This document shows positions 23,245 through 36,143 of a stretch of DNA of 64,000 nucleotides, piece after piece. A program made the translations under genes and the position numbers. The notes under the pieces are model-generated. The model saw only the letters and a list, made by a program, of their open reading frames with translations. It had not been told where the DNA came from and ran no database searches. Position 1 is the stretch's first letter. Each line of letters begins with the position of its first letter. Source of the stretch: Mantamonas sphyraenae (lineage: Eukaryota > CRuMs > Mantamonadidae); the NCBI GenBank assembly GCA_026936335.1, contig JAPMXV010000032.1, positions 310,001-374,000 of the forward strand, read 5' to 3'.

Positions 23245-26200
23245 TCACTGCAGCTTGTGATGTATTGCGTCGCTCTGCGCGATCATGTTGCGCACCAATC
23301 CCACAATGGTTGGCTTGAAGTGCTCCATGGCCAACTCCTGGCTGTCCTTGGGTGCCTGGATGCCTTGAAACGTGTCGCGTTCCTCGTCCGATTCAATTGT
23401 CCACAGCCTGCGTTCGGACACGGTTTGCAGCAGGTGCAGCAAGTCAAACACGCTTGTGTTGGCCGGCATCAGTTTCCACAGATCCGCCCAGCGGTCCAGC
23501 CCTGTCAACACGCAGTGTTCGACGAGGGTGTGAAACAGCAGCGACGCTTCCACGTGGTCGTCTGCGTTCACCATGCGCCGCTCCCACACAAAGTCCAGGG
23601 CAACATCGAGGGCCTCATCCTGCGAGCTGTGTGCAAGAATGAGCTTAAGGGCATCCACTGTGCGGTTGCACTCGCACAACAACTCCACGTGCACTCGCAT
23701 CGCTTCGTGCTTTCTCTGCGCTTCATCCTCGCCCCACGACTGCAGCTCCATCGAGGGCAACACATTCAACGCACGGCGGTGGAATGACGCCATTGCTTCT
23801 GCACTTGCCCCTGCCCCGGGTCCATGCAGTAGCGGCGAATGGTGGGCCACCAGCGCCACAAACGGCACCACCTGGTTTGGCCGCAGCTGGTACAACAGCC
23901 TGCACATCACTTCAAACAGCGGCACACGTGGCGACGTGGAGACAGACGATGACAACGACGATGTCCACCCACCGGCGCCGCTGTTGGACCCTCCAGCAAA
24001 CGACGTGGTTGCGTGCAATGCCTCGTCATACACCGTGCCCACCTTGCTCACAGTGCCCGGTTCCACAAACCAGTGTTCGTCAGCGTGCAGCAGCCTTGGC
24101 GGACTCGTCTCCTCCACCTCCATCTGGCCACTGCTCACAGCCTCCAGCTGGCCCTCGACGCCCGTGACCGCAGCCAAGCAATCCAGCACGTACTCCGGTC
24201 TGTGTTGCATCTCGCTCTGCAGCTCCGCGTACGAGGTGGCCAGCACCCCTTCCACCGTTTCCAACAGCGCATCATTGCGATGAGGGTGATAGTGTTCCGT
24301 CACGCCGCTGCCGCTGCCACTGCCACTGTCGCTCGCCCAAGTCGCCGTGGCGCCCTCGTTCTCCACGCCGTACGCCACACTCACGTACTGCTGCATCAGC
24401 GCCTCCAGCTGCTGATTCAACACCGTCGTTCGTTGGAACGCCTGCCTGTGCGCATACTCCTCGGCTGCTGTCACGCGCACCTCGCCCTCCTGTTCCTGGA
24501 TCACCACACTTTTGCCGCCGTCTTCCTTCTTTGAGCTCTCTTCCTGCGACGACGATGCCTCTTGCATGGCCTGCAGCGCAGCCACAGCCGCCGCTGCTGC
24601 TGCCTCCTCGTCCTCTTCCTCACCCACGTCCTGCTGCTGCTGCTGCTGCTGCTGCACCCGCTTGCCCTCTTCCAGATTTTCCAGGGCTGCGCTCACAATG
24701 AGAAAGGACGGATCGTCGCCCATGGTGTCGTCTTGGTCAAAAATGGCCACCGAGGAGGAGCGTGCACGTTCCCTGCGCTGCTCGGCGTCTAGTTGTTGCT
24801 GTGCCGTCATCTGTCCATTCGCATTTGCTTTCTGCTGCTGTTGCTGCTGGGCCACCACCCCGCTGGCCACATCGATGTACTGCGCCACTTCGTCCGTAAG
24901 GATGCTCCCGTGTGAGGGCATGCTCTTGCTGAGCAGCGCCAGCACCAGCGACGGATTCTGCAGATAGGGAAGCAGTTGCTTCACAGCTCGCTTGCGCTGC
25001 CCGGGATCGTCAATGCACATGGCTGCATCCAAAGCAAAGCGTGTTGCCCACGCCTGCATGCCCCACCGCTTGCTGTACTGTACTGCACTTTGCAGCAGAC
25101 GCAACTGTTTCTCCCGACGCTGCCTTGCCTCCTCCTCTCCTCCCCTTCTTCCTCCTTGCCATCTGCAGCCCCGCTCAACTCCAGCTGTGCTTGCAACTGA
25201 CGCAGCGATTGCAGCTCAGAAGCCAGGGTGGGCGGACGCAGCAGCCACAGGCCATTCGGTGACCAGATACCCACGTGTGCACGCACACGCATGGGTGTGT
25301 GTCCCCACACGCCCCATGGACGACCAGCACGCGGTGGCATGGTGGCAGGCACGTCGCATCTGTGTGTTTGCAGGCCACTGTGCACGTGTACAAAGTGGCA
25401 CTGCAACGTTTGCGGACGCACGATGCCGTACACGTTGCGAAACACAAACAAGCGAGTGCCATCGGCGTCCCGACCATCGCGTCCATCGCCCCCGTCGTCG
25501 TCTCTGCCCTCTTGTTGGGTCAGATCGATGGCCAGGGTGGGAAGTGGCTTGTGTTCCACAGTCTGAGCGGTGCCGCGACACGCCACCATGGCCCCGTCGC
25601 TGTACAAAAGCACCAAATCACCCGAGCTGGGATGCACGGCCACATCCACCAACATTGCCTCTTCTGATGCCTCGCCACGCAGCTCGCTCCATGGCACCGT
25701 GTGCAGAGCCATGGCTGCCGCGCTCCAGAAGCACACCTGCTCATACGTCGCCACCCACATCCCATGCCCACCCATTTGCAACGCACGCTCCCATGGCAGC
25801 CTCAATGCAGGTGTCACCTTGTCCATCACCTGTGTCACTGCACCCAATTCCAGCTCCGGCCCTCCACCACCACCTGTACCACCGTTCACCAGCTGCACAC
25901 TGCGCACAAACAGCGTGTGATGATCCTCGCGTTTCCCTGTCCCTGCTGTCGATGCCAGCGAGGTTGTCGATGAGGAGGACGACGTCGACGTCCCGTGGTG
26001 GCCACTCTCCCACCACAGCAGCTGCCGATGCTCCACATCATACTGCGCCTGGGTCACCACCGCCCCCTCCGCAGACGGTGTGCATGCAGGCAGCGTGCAC
26101 ACCCACGTCCACTTCCACTCGCTTTCGCTCCACACCCAACAGTGCACGTTGCCGTTCTCTTCCACCAGCAGCGCGTGCGGCGCCGTCTCCTCCAGCGCAT

Positions 26201-26702
26201 CGCTCACCCCTCCGATCCGTTTTCCGGCCCCTGTCTTGCCCATGGCACCCGCACGGCCACCTCCACCACGCACAGCCATGCTGAAGCACACTTGCACCAG
26301 AGGAGAGGCGAATCGTTGCAGAAGAAGCATCCCAAATGTCTCTTTGCTCTCCTGCATCAGTGTGGACGACGCACCACCCATTCCTGACGACGCGTTTTGC
26401 GAGCCTGTGTCGCCGTCCACGGCCCCTTCTTCAGGATACATGCAAATGGCAGACGGGTTGTGTGACAGCAACTCCAGCAACAGCTGTTGGTTGCTCTCGC
26501 TCAGCTGGTGCGCCTTGGGGGTCTGGTCAAAGACGCAGAGGACACGTCGATCCTGCGTCAGCGTCGTTGCCACATGCCCTGGCACAAACGTCACCGCCTG
26601 CACCTCCACTGTGCTCAACACATCAAACACAGACGACAAGACTCGAATGCCACGCAGGAACGGCCACACGGCATCGTCCACCTGCTGGAAGGAAAATTCC
26701 AT
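23245..26702 (-). CDS. Large propeller/solenoid-like protein, function not assigned
   Basis: About 1,152 residues after one frame correction at the C4 run 25,142-25,145. The first 500 residues are beta-rich with repeated aromatic strands (HALLVEENGNVHCWVW, LVLLYSDGAMVACRG), consistent with a WD-like propeller. The rest is helical, with polyQ, poly-Ala and acidic inserts (about 24,550-24,850), and ends in an alpha-solenoid-like region (VHVELLCECNRTVDALKLIL). This plan resembles membrane-trafficking scaffold proteins; faint resemblance to RMC1/Mic1 or gamma-secretase-activating protein was noticed but is too weak to name it. No TM or signal peptide. The stop is one base from the next gene's ATG. 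Confidence 0.55.
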
Positions 26703-26824
26703 CGGGACTTGTCACTGTGTTCAGGTTGGCTGTCACTCCGCAGGTCCGGCAGATCACAAGTGCATTCTTATCTCTCCATTGCATCCCACCTCCCTGCATC
26801 CTCCCTCCCTCCCTCCCATCTCTC

Positions 26825-28005
26825 TCACAGCGTGTACTTCTCCCGCTTGCGCTTCCACCCCTTGACACGCTCCTTCCTTGAATACGGCACCCGTTGCGTC
26901 TGCTGTCGCACCCATTGCTTTGCAGTCAGGTTGGTTTCCGGATCCAGTTGTGCAGTCAGGGTGGGTGCAGCCACACCCAATGCCTGGGCCGTCTCTGCCA
27001 CACTCTCGTCGTGTTGACACTGAAAGAATGCCAGGGCCTGTGCCGTCAACTTGTTGGCACTCAGGAAGGCCTGGACATCAAAGGCACTCACTTGCCGTGC
27101 AGCCCATTCGTCGTCGCCGTTGGGCAACCCTGCCACGCCGACGTCTCCATGGGTCCCTCCTCCTGCTTTGCCAACACACACACCACACGATGCGTGTCGT
27201 CTCCCGCAAGCGGCAGTGGCGGTTGGTACGACACCAATGTCGTCCCGCCCTCCACATCGTTGCCTTGGATGTTGCCCACCACCCACTGCACACGCGCTCC
27301 CAGCCGCTGGTGAGGCTCCTCATGCGACACAAAATCTGTGTCCAGCATCACCAGTGTGTGTGTGGCGCTCTCTGCATTTGCCGCCCCAACGTTGGATTCC
27401 ACCTCAAAGTGCACCTTGGGCTCATTTCTCGTTGCCTTTGCCTCCACCACGGCCCCCATCTGCACTGTTTGGCCTTCGTTCCACTCCAGGACAAGATTCC
27501 CGCCGCCGTTGGCAGGCATCACCTCCCATGCGTCCACCTCGTGGTGCAGCGCTGCATTCTTCAGCTGTACCCATCCATAATCCCCGGTGAGTAGGGTGAG
27601 TGCAGTGCCACCGTGTGCGTGTGTGCGTTGTCAGTTTCCCGCCCACCTCAACCAACCAACCCGCCTTTGCATTTCCGCCTTGCCTTGCCTCTCTTTCACC
27701 CCGAGTCTCTCCCACACACTCACCTGAGCCATGACACCTGCATCCACTGCCTCCTGGTTGCCCATGAGTTTGCCCACGGTGTGGTTTTCTTCTGCCGCTT
27801 CCACCGTCTCCTGCCACAGCGTGTCCAGCAGATCCGCCGACAAGCCCAACTCGGCGTCCAGCGTGCGCAGCGCCTTTTCCCGCCGCTCCGCCCACCGCTC
27901 CTCCCCTTCCAACGCAGCCGCCACCTTCAGTTCCGCCTGTGTGTACACTTCCGCATGTGCCACGCTCTCGGCCCTCAGACCACTCCTGCACACTCTGCGA
28001 AACAT
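26825..28005 (-). CDS. MRPL38: Mitochondrial large-subunit ribosomal protein mL38 (PEBP-like)
   Basis: Component of the mitoribosome large subunit carrying a phosphatidylethanolamine-binding-protein fold. Exon 1 is 28005-27724 (basic presequence MFRRVCRSGLRAESV, then helices); exon 2 is 27564-26825, with a 159-nt intron (donor GTGAGT, acceptor GGTACAG). The PEBP core is visible: ATHTLVMLDTDFVSHEEPHQ, VQWVVGNIQGNDVEGG, YQPPLPLAGDDTHRVVCVLA. Loss of the usual DPD ligand-site residues fits mL38 rather than a soluble PEBP. The C-terminus has the mL38-type segment ALAFFQCQHDESV and a Lys/Arg-rich end. A one-base change is needed at the C3 run 27,155-27,157. About 340 residues. Confidence 0.82.
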
Positions 28006-28099
28006 TCTTTGCAATCTGTGGCTGCGCCCGCGGCTCCCCCCCTTCACACAGATCGCAATGTGATGATTGTGTGTTTCATTGCACTCAGCCAATGGATCC

Positions 28100-31000
28100 T
28101 CACGCATACTGATCCCGTCGCTTCTTCTTGATGGTGCTCCCTCGTGTGCGAGTCAGCGTGTTTGTCCGTGCTGCTCGCCTGTCCGTCAGCCTTGCACTGT
28201 TACGATTCGACGACGTGGCTGTGCTCAGCCTCGCCGTGCTCAACCGTGCCGTGCTTCCCGACGCCGCCGATCCAGTCGATGCACGACTCGACTGACGACG
28301 CAACGACGCCGTGGCTGCCGCCGACCCCGACCCCGACCCCGACCCCGATCCTGTCAGTGTGCTCTTGCGTGCCATCTTTGGCACCAATGCCTCTCCGTCC
28401 TCGTCGCTCGTGTCTGAATCGTCCGCCACATGCACCGGGGCGGGTTCATCCTCATCCACAGTGGTGGTGTTGGTGGTGGTAGTCCCAATGGTGCTGCCCT
28501 GGTAGCTGTTGCTTGTGGGCATGGGCAATCCCACACCGTCGTCGTCACTCGAGTCATCGTCAGCGGGATGGTTGGGCAACGTTGCACGTGTCTTTGTCCT
28601 TGTGCCTGACGGTCCCTTGCGTCCTCGCAAACTGCCTGCCGTCATCCCCGTCCCTGTGGCTGCCACCACAGCCACCACAGCCTCTTCCTCCCCCTCTGAT
28701 GATGATGAGACACCCCCACCACGTCCACGTCCTCCTCTGTCGCTTCCAGACGTGTCCTCTCCACTCAGATCGCTGTCGTCCAGATCCAACGCTGCCATCA
28801 ACTCCTCCCGTGAACTCTGCGGTTGCATGAAATCCGTCGTGCCTCCCTCCACTGCACCTGTCGACGCCTCTAGCTTGTGTGTGGCCACCGCCTGTGCACC
28901 TGCACCTGCACCTGCCCCTGCCCCGGGTGCCACACGCCTGCTGCCACGTGTGTTCTTGCGTCGTGGCCCTGCGTTGTTGCCCTTCCTCCTTCCGTCACCA
29001 CCACCACTCAAATCCTGCATGGCCACCGCCTCCGACCCGTCGTCCATTATCTGCGTCGTGTTGGCCATCGGCGCCGCAAACGACACATCCTCGTCCTCGT
29101 CCGAGTACTGCTCTCCATGCTGCTGCTCCTGCTTGTGATCCTCCTGACCATCACTTCCATCATCATCATCATCATCCTCATCCGCACTGCTAATCACCCC
29201 TCCATCATCATCCGACTCGTCGTCGTCGTCGTCGTCATCCGACGAAGCATGCCTGCTGCCCTTCTTGCTCTTGGACTTCTTGCCATCCTTCTTCTTGTTC
29301 TTCTTCTTGTTCTTCTTCTTCTTGCTCTTTGTGTCCTCATCGCTGTCGCTGCCATCGCTGTAATCCATCTCTTCGTCACTGTGGTCGTCGCCGCGATCCT
29401 TGGCCCCGCGTTCGCCCGTGGATGTTTTCACAATGTGCAGAAACACGTCCTCCAGACTCGTCATGCTCACCGTGAAATCGCTCAGCCCCAGTTTCTTCTG
29501 GTTCTTGCGCAGGTACGCAAACAGCTTGGGCATGTCGCCCACCCGCTTGCGTGGCACCGTCATCGACACCGTCTCCTTGGTTTTGCTCACCTCGCTCGTG
29601 AACAGCGAGCCAAACTTGCGTCGCAGCGTGCGTTCCAGCTTCTTGGCCGACGTCCCCGCCCCGTCCTTGATCAGAATCAAACGGTAGCCGCTGCCAAACT
29701 TGTTCTTCAGATGCAACGACGACCCGATGCACTTCATCTCGCCACGTGCCATGATGCCAATCTTGTCCGACAACACGTCCGCCTCCTCCATGCTGTGCGT
29801 GGTCAGGATGATCGCCCGCCCCTGCTTTGCATTCTCAATGATGTCCCACACCTGGCGACGTGCCACGGGATCCATCCCGGTGGTGGGTTCGTCCATAAAC
29901 ACCACCGGCGGGTCGCCACACATGCTGATGGCCACACTCAGACGCCGTTGCATGCCTCCACTGTACGCCGAGGACACCACATCCTTCTTGTCCATCAGAT
30001 GGACCTCTTCCAACCGTTCCTGGATGTGTGCTTCCACCTGCGAGCTGGCCACGCCTCGCATCCACGAAAAGATGCGCAGGTGTTGTGCCCCGGTGAGTTC
30101 AGGCCACAGGTGGTCAAACTGGGGACACACACCCACCCGGTTGCGAATCTGGTCCACTTCGTCCCGCACCGAGTATCCGTCCACCCGAGCGTCGCCGGAC
30201 GAGGGCGGAAACAGCCCCGTCATGATGCTCAGCGTGGTGGTTTTGCCCGCGCCGTTGGGGCCCAGCAGACAGAACAGCGTGTTGCGTTTGATGTAGTAGC
30301 AGATGTCCTTGACCGCCTCAAAGTCACTGGCCGACGACACAATCGGGTAGCGCTTGTACACCTTGCGCAGGTTGCGCACCACAATCTGTGCATCGTCCGG
30401 CTCGTTCCCACCCATAATCACCTCCCGCTCCTCCTCCACGTCGTCGTCCATCTCCTTGAACTTCTTCACGTACGCACGACGCCGTCCGCGCAGCAGCGAG
30501 CGGCCCGTCCAATACGAAGGGGTGAGGAAGAACCAGGGCGAACGGCTGGCGGCAAACGAGTTGGGCAGCACGTTGTCCAGGTACCACGCAAGCACAAAGT
30601 AAATGGCCCAGTCGTACAGCAGCTGCATGTACACCGCCTGCAATGGGTAGATGTCGTCCGTGGCATGTGTGGCAATGTCCGCCCACCGGATCCCCTCGGG
30701 TGCCTTGCCGGGCTCCGTGCTGATCGACTTGGCCAGCAAGTCGTCCAGGCCCTTCTGGAACACCACGGGGGCGGCAAAGGACACGTAGAAGCGCACGTCC
30801 TCCGCAATATTGTTTGTGTAGATGATGGTGGAGGTGATGCCGTTGCCCACCATAAAGATGAGAAAGAGCAGAAAGGCCACAATGTTCGCCACGCGCACCT
30901 TGCTGATGAACGACGACAGAAGGAACGCAAGCGCGTTCATGCATGCGCTAAACTCCACAAACAGCACCGTGTAGGTTTGCCAGTCGTTGTACACAAACAG

Positions 31001-32503
31001 GCCAAAGTCCAGGAAGTACCCTGCCACTCCCATGCCTGCAATGCTGGCCACAATGATGGGCACGTCGTTGATGAACCACGTGAGCCAAAACACAGAGTCC
31101 TTCAGACCCGCCTGTTTCAGTGCCAACCGCAGCCGGTTCTCCTTTTCGCCCACATACACGTTGACCATGAAGATCAGGTGGATGAAGAAGGATGCCAGGA
31201 TAAACAAGCCCATCGTCGCCGTGTCCTCAAACGGAGGCACCACCAGTGGCTTCACAAAGTCCCGTCCGTCAAACTTGAGCGTCGTGTTGGTGTTCTCCGT
31301 CTCAAAGTCCACTGTGTGTGATGATGATGATGACGATGATCGCCGCACCCCGTGAGTCAGTGTGTCCCCCCCCCCTTCCCTCCCTCTCTGTCTCTGTCTC
31401 TCTACGTATGTCACTGCTCGCCACTGCAACTCACACTCTGCCGCCATGATGCGCGTGTGGTACGCCGCAAAGATGGTGTTGTAGTAATCGCGCTGCCACT
31501 GGTTTGCACCTGGCCACATGGTCGTGTTGAGCTGCACCGCCACACGAAACTCGTGGATGGGAATGGTGAGGTTGTTGAACTGGGTGTCCAGTCGCCAGAA
31601 CACATAGCCTCCTTGGCTTTGGTTCTGGTTGGCCTTGAGCCAGTCGTCCAGTGCGTACGGCGTGTCGAATCCACGCACTTCCGACTCTGGAATCACAGGA
31701 TTGTTATGCCTACGCACGTGGTCGATCAAGTAGCGCACCTGCACGTTGTCCTGCGGTGCATATGTGATTGTGTAGCACGGTTTGGCCCCCTTTGTGCATC
31801 GAGGAATGTCCGTCCACAGAGGCACCGCTGTACGTGTGTGTTTTCCGTCATGCCCATGCACCATCCACCGTGTATCCCACACCACCCGTCCGTTTCCACC
31901 ACCGCGTCCGTTTCTCGTGTCAGTAACTCCTCTCTGAGGCGTCCGTTGAGGGAAAAAGCAAAAAACGCCCCTTCAACGCGCGTTTTTTTGTCCACGAAAC
32001 GGACGCGCAGTCTGCAAAGGGGCCCGTGTCACACACACACACACACACTCCTTTGTTCTCAACCAAACACATACACACACACTGGACTCTCTCTCTCAGG
32101 AACCAGAGGCGTTTGGAGGATAAGGTCACTTACACACGCGTTCGGGCGTCTCGGAGCCGTAGGTGCTGATGACCCAGAGGGCGACCACAAAGATGGCGGG
32201 CATCAGCAGACGCAGCAGAGTGGTGGGCCAATTGTTCAAAGAGAGCAGAGCATTCTTATACGTGATGGCTCGAATCTGGCGCAGGCGAACGGAAATAGGG
32301 TCGTCACTGCCTTTCTCAATGACAACTCGTTTCTTGGCCGGCACGTCTTGCAGCACCACCTGCTCCTCCCTCGTCTCTTCATCGTCCTTCTCAACCACTT
32401 CTTGTTCCTTGTCCCCGCTTTCCACATGCACCACTGCCGTTCCCGTGTCCTCCTCGTCGCTGCTCCCGTCGTTCTTGCCCTTCTTTCGACTAAACCGACC
32501 CAT
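28100..32503 (-). CDS. Half-size ABCA-type lipid/ABC transporter with long acidic C-terminal tail
   Basis: ATP-driven membrane transporter of subfamily A, probably moving lipids; half-size, so expected to dimerise. Exons: 32503-32134, 31926-31435, 31311-28100 (introns with donors GTAAGT and GTGAGT; acceptors AGAGGAG and CACACAG). 1,357 residues. TM1 is about 95-120, then a large extracellular loop, TM2-TM7 about 310-560, and the nucleotide-binding domain with Walker A GPNGAGKTTT (about 637), Q-loop CPQFDHLW, signature SGGMQRRLS (about 740), Walker B VVFMDEPTTG (about 760) and H-loop TTHSMEEAD. After the NBD come about 430 residues of Lys blocks, Asp/Ser runs and Gly/Ala repeats without a fold. 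The first intron's acceptor is the least certain junction. It shares a 100-bp promoter region with the opposite ABCA gene. Confidence 0.88.
31903..32007. repeat. 12-bp perfect inverted repeat spanning a 3' splice site, with a third partial copy
   Basis: CGCGTCCGTTTC at 31903-31914 is perfectly complementary to GAAACGGACGCG at 31996-32007. A third element, GCGTCCGTT (31939-31947), could pair with the same distal arm. The 3' splice site I assign to intron 1 of the minus-strand ABCA gene (31,927-31,928) lies between the arms. Confidence 0.75.
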
Positions 32504-32603
32504 GGCGTGCCTTGCTCCGTGCTTCTTGTCTCCCCCTGCGCGTCCATCCGCAACCAAACTCAACTTTCTCTGCACCCCACCGGCCCACGAATCACACATC
32601 ACC
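32504..32603. promoter_or_regulatory. 100-bp bidirectional promoter region between two ABCA transporter genes
   Basis: The two ABCA start codons face away from each other 100 bp apart. The interval is pyrimidine-rich on the plus strand with no TATA-like box. Shared regulation is inferred from position only. Confidence 0.5.
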
Positions 32604-35600
32604 ATGGCCAAGGACGGATACGAGCCCGTATACTCGTTCTCCGACCAGTTTGTGGCCCTCTTTCTCAAATCCGTCGCCTTTCAACGCTCCCAGAAAAAGA
32701 CTACGGTTTTCATGATTCTGGCTCCCCTGGCTCTGGTGAGTCCTCTGCCACGCCCCGTTCTGCGCACCTGCTCGCTTCACGCTCTTGGAGCGTACGCCAA
32801 TGCGTGTGTGCTCGTGTGTACATGCTGTGACGCCTGCAGAGACGAAAACCCGTCCTTGTTGTGCGTTTCCCGCCCTGCGAAACGGCCCTTGCTTTTGCTG
32901 ACACTTGCTGCTCGCCTTCTCCTTGTCAGCTGGGCGGCCTCATTGGACTCAACATCTGGCTGCAGCAGGAGCTGGCCAACATTGACAGTGCCAAGCAGCC
33001 CGAACTGCTGCACCCGCGCATTGAGAACTTGGGAGGCCCGCTGTACGTTGTCTGCCGAGGACAAGAGGAAGAGCCACCACCCACAAGCACAGCCACTCAC
33101 ATCCACTCAAAACCATCCCCCCCCCACCCCCATCATGCAACACACACACACACAGTCAAACCATCTATTGGAGCGAACGCCGTGGGTACCAGGAGTACTA
33201 CGAGGTGCCGTACACTGAGAAGCTGCCGGAAGGGTCTGTGTCAGTGGGAACACCGCCTCAGAACCTGTCGTTTCTTGGCACAGGCATGCTATCGAATGCA
33301 CCTTATGTGCCAGTGGGCAAGTTTCCCAACGGATCGGTGTATCCCATCTACGACTTGCAAAACAATGCCAACAACATCACCAACGCGGCCCCGTTGATGC
33401 TCAAGTATGACACCGAAGCAGCCATGAATGCGTTTGTACGTGAGCGATACGGCGTCAAGGCGCTTCAGGTGGCTATGGAGTTCAACCGCACGTTGTATGA
33501 CCCTCCCACGGTGGAGGCCGCCATCTCCGTCAACGTCAGCGCCGATTACTACAGCTACAAGCAGCAGTTGACGCAGGCCACGGTGTGGATCCTTCAGGGC
33601 ATGTGGAAGACAGTGCCCTGGCCCAAACGCAACCAGACAGGGTGTGGCATCCCGTCGTGGAGCCACTGCTACTGTTGCGACCCAAGCACGCAGGGTGGAA
33701 GCAAAGGAGGAGGAGGAGGAGGCGGTGGCAGCGACAGCAACGGCCAAATCATCTCCACGGAGAACTGTTGCAACTTTCAGGGCTGCACGGTGGGCACGTA
33801 CAGCGTGGATACCAACATGGGCGTGGGAGGCATCGACAACAAGCAGTGTGTGACGGCATCACGCCGGGACATTGGATACTACAACACAGGCATCAAGGAC
33901 TTTCCCAAGGACGCCAGCACGGTGACGTTTGACGTGATCAGTTTCGTGCAAGGGGTGTTCCTCTCCATGTTGGGTCTGCTGTACCTGCCCATCTTTGTCG
34001 GGTACATTGTGGCCGAGAAGGAGGACCGAGTGTTGTACGTGATGAAGATGATGGGCCTGCGCACCAACATCTACTGGCTGGTCCACTACATCTTTGACCT
34101 GTGCATCTTTCTGGCTGCCACCGTGGTCACCATGCTCACCGGGTACCTGGGGGGCATCCGCTTCTTCACTCAAAACGGCCTCGTGGTCCTCATTGTGTAC
34201 TACGTGGTGTGGGCCCATGCGCTCATTGGCATGTGCTTCTTCATTGCCGTGTTTTTCAACAAGAAGCGCCGCGCCTCCATCCTCAGCTTCATGCTGGTCA
34301 TTGGCTCCGCCGCCGTGTCCAACATCCTTGTGCCCACCATCAACAGTGCCCAACACACCGACCTGGAGCTGTTCTACTACTCCCTCTTCCCGCCTCTGGC
34401 CTGGTCCCGTGGCATCTTTCTCTTCTCCACTGCCAGCGTCCTGGGCAACGTGCCCATCACCCTGGCCAACCTCACCACCCAGGGCAAGCTCATCCTGGAC
34501 ATTATGATCTACATGGCGGGCGAGGCCGTGGTGTTCTTCCTGCTCACCTTTTACCTGGAGGCTGTGGTGCCCCGTGGCTACGGCGTCAAACTCAGCCCCT
34601 GGTTCTTCCTCACCCCGGGCTACTGGGCCGACGTGTGCAACCTGGAGAGCGACGTGGAACCGCAGCGAGTGACGCGTGCGGATCTGGAGGGCAACGTGTT
34701 TGGCAAGATGCTGCGTGGCAAGAATCAGGAGGAGTACAACTACGACTTGGAGCCGTTTGACGTGCGTGCCGAACGACAACGCGTCTACAATGGCCAATCC
34801 GAGTCGGTGAGCTATGCCGAGGCCATGCGCATGAGTGGCGCAGCCTCGGCGGGCGAGGATGCCACCCAGGAGGACAAGAAGAAGGGCAAGACGAAGGGCA
34901 AGAAGAAGGGCAAGGAGGACAAGAAGAAGAAGAAGAAGAAGGACAAGGGCAACAGCAAAAAGGCAAAGAAGGCCAAGCATGAAGATGACGACGATGACAA
35001 CAACAGCAGCGACGATGAGGCGGAGGATGAGGCGGAGGCTGAGGAGGAGGAGGAGGAGGAGGACCGTGCAACGAAGCAGAAGCGAAGCAACAAGAACGAA
35101 CGGATGATGGTGCGTGTGTTGAACCTGCGCAAGGTGTACAGTGGACGGCCACCCAAGGTGGCGTGTGCCAACCTGACCATTGGCATCAACAAGGGCGAGT
35201 GCTTTGGCATGCTGGGGCCCAACGGGGCGGGCAAGACAACAGCCATCAGCATGCTGTCGGGACTGTTTGGACCTACGTCGGGTACGGCGTACGTGCATGG
35301 GTATAGCATCCGCACACAGATGGATAGGGTGCACATGGTGATGGGTGTGTGTCCGCAACACGATGTGCTGTGGGGCGACCAGACACCCAAAGACCATCTG
35401 CGATTCTACGGACGCCTGAAGAACATGAAGGGACCCGAGTTGGAGGAGGAGGTGCACGAACGCCTGAAGGACGTCAACCTGGTGGATGTGGCGGACAACC
35501 CAGTGCACACCTTCTCTGGTGGCATGAAGAGGCGTCTGAGCGTGGCCATTGCACTGGTGGGCCATCCGCAAGTGGTGTTTCTGGACGAACCCACCACGGG

Positions 35601-36067
35601 TCTGGACCCACGCTCCCGCCACGAGCTGTGGGAGGCCATCAAGAAGGCCAAGAAGGACAAGGCGTTGATTCTGACCACGCACTCCATGGAGGAGGCCGAC
35701 TACCTGTGCGACCGCATCGGCATCATGGCCAAAGGGAGTGCTGCGTTGCATTGGAGAGAGCTCCGAACTCAAGCAGCGCTACGGCGCAGGCTACAAGTTT
35801 TCGCTGACTGTGGACGAATCAAAGCCACAGGAGGACGTGGATGCCTTTCTCGATCCTTTGCTGCCGGGACGAGTGGAACTCAACAACCTGGGTGGCACGC
35901 GTAACTTTGAGGTGCCGCGTGCCGGCGTCGATCTGGCCACCGTGTTTGACACCATCGAGGCCAAGAAGAGCGAAATCGGCATTCTGGACTGGGGCATTTC
36001 CCAGACCACACTGGAGGAGGTGTTTCTCAAGATCAGCCAGGAGAGTGAGTTGGAAGGCGAGCAGTAG
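32604..36067 (+). CDS. Half-size ABCA-type transporter (divergent partner)
   Basis: Same family as the minus-strand neighbour. Exons: 32604-32735, 32930-33042, 33156-36067 (donors GTGAGT, GTACGT; acceptors TTGTCAG, CACACAG). TM1 falls across the exon 1/2 junction (VFMILAPLAL-LGGLIGLNIW), then a large loop, TM2-TM7 (about 33,940-34,620), and a Lys/Asp-rich linker (about 34,860-35,090) placed before the nucleotide-binding domain rather than after it. Walker A GPNGAGKTTA (about 768), CPQHDVLW, signature SGGMKRRLS (about 867), Walker B VVFLDEPTTG (about 888), H-loop TTHSMEEAD. One extra A in the AAA run 35,731-35,733 breaks the frame just after IGIMAKG; the correct ABCA C-terminal domain continues in the next frame to 36067. 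About 1,051 residues. Confidence 0.88.
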
Positions 36068-36143
36068 CTGGCGTGGCAGCACAATGCAATCATTCTCTGC
36101 AACCGATTGTTTGTTTTCAAGATGTCAAATGAAGTCTCTGTGG

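Noticed and set aside
18314-28005. Trypanosome-like polycistronic transcription of the minus-strand run
   Set aside because: The genes have ordinary cis introns and flanking genes on the opposite strand; short spacing fits a generally compact genome. Only the 23,245 junction truly needs a shared mRNA.
28877-31321. 814-residue plus-strand open frame across the ABCA gene
   Set aside because: Antisense of a gene with intact ABC motifs; composition is His/Val/Leu-rich with no recognisable fold.
33859-35772. 637-residue minus-strand open frame
   Set aside because: Antisense of the plus-strand ABCA transporter, which carries all ABC motifs.
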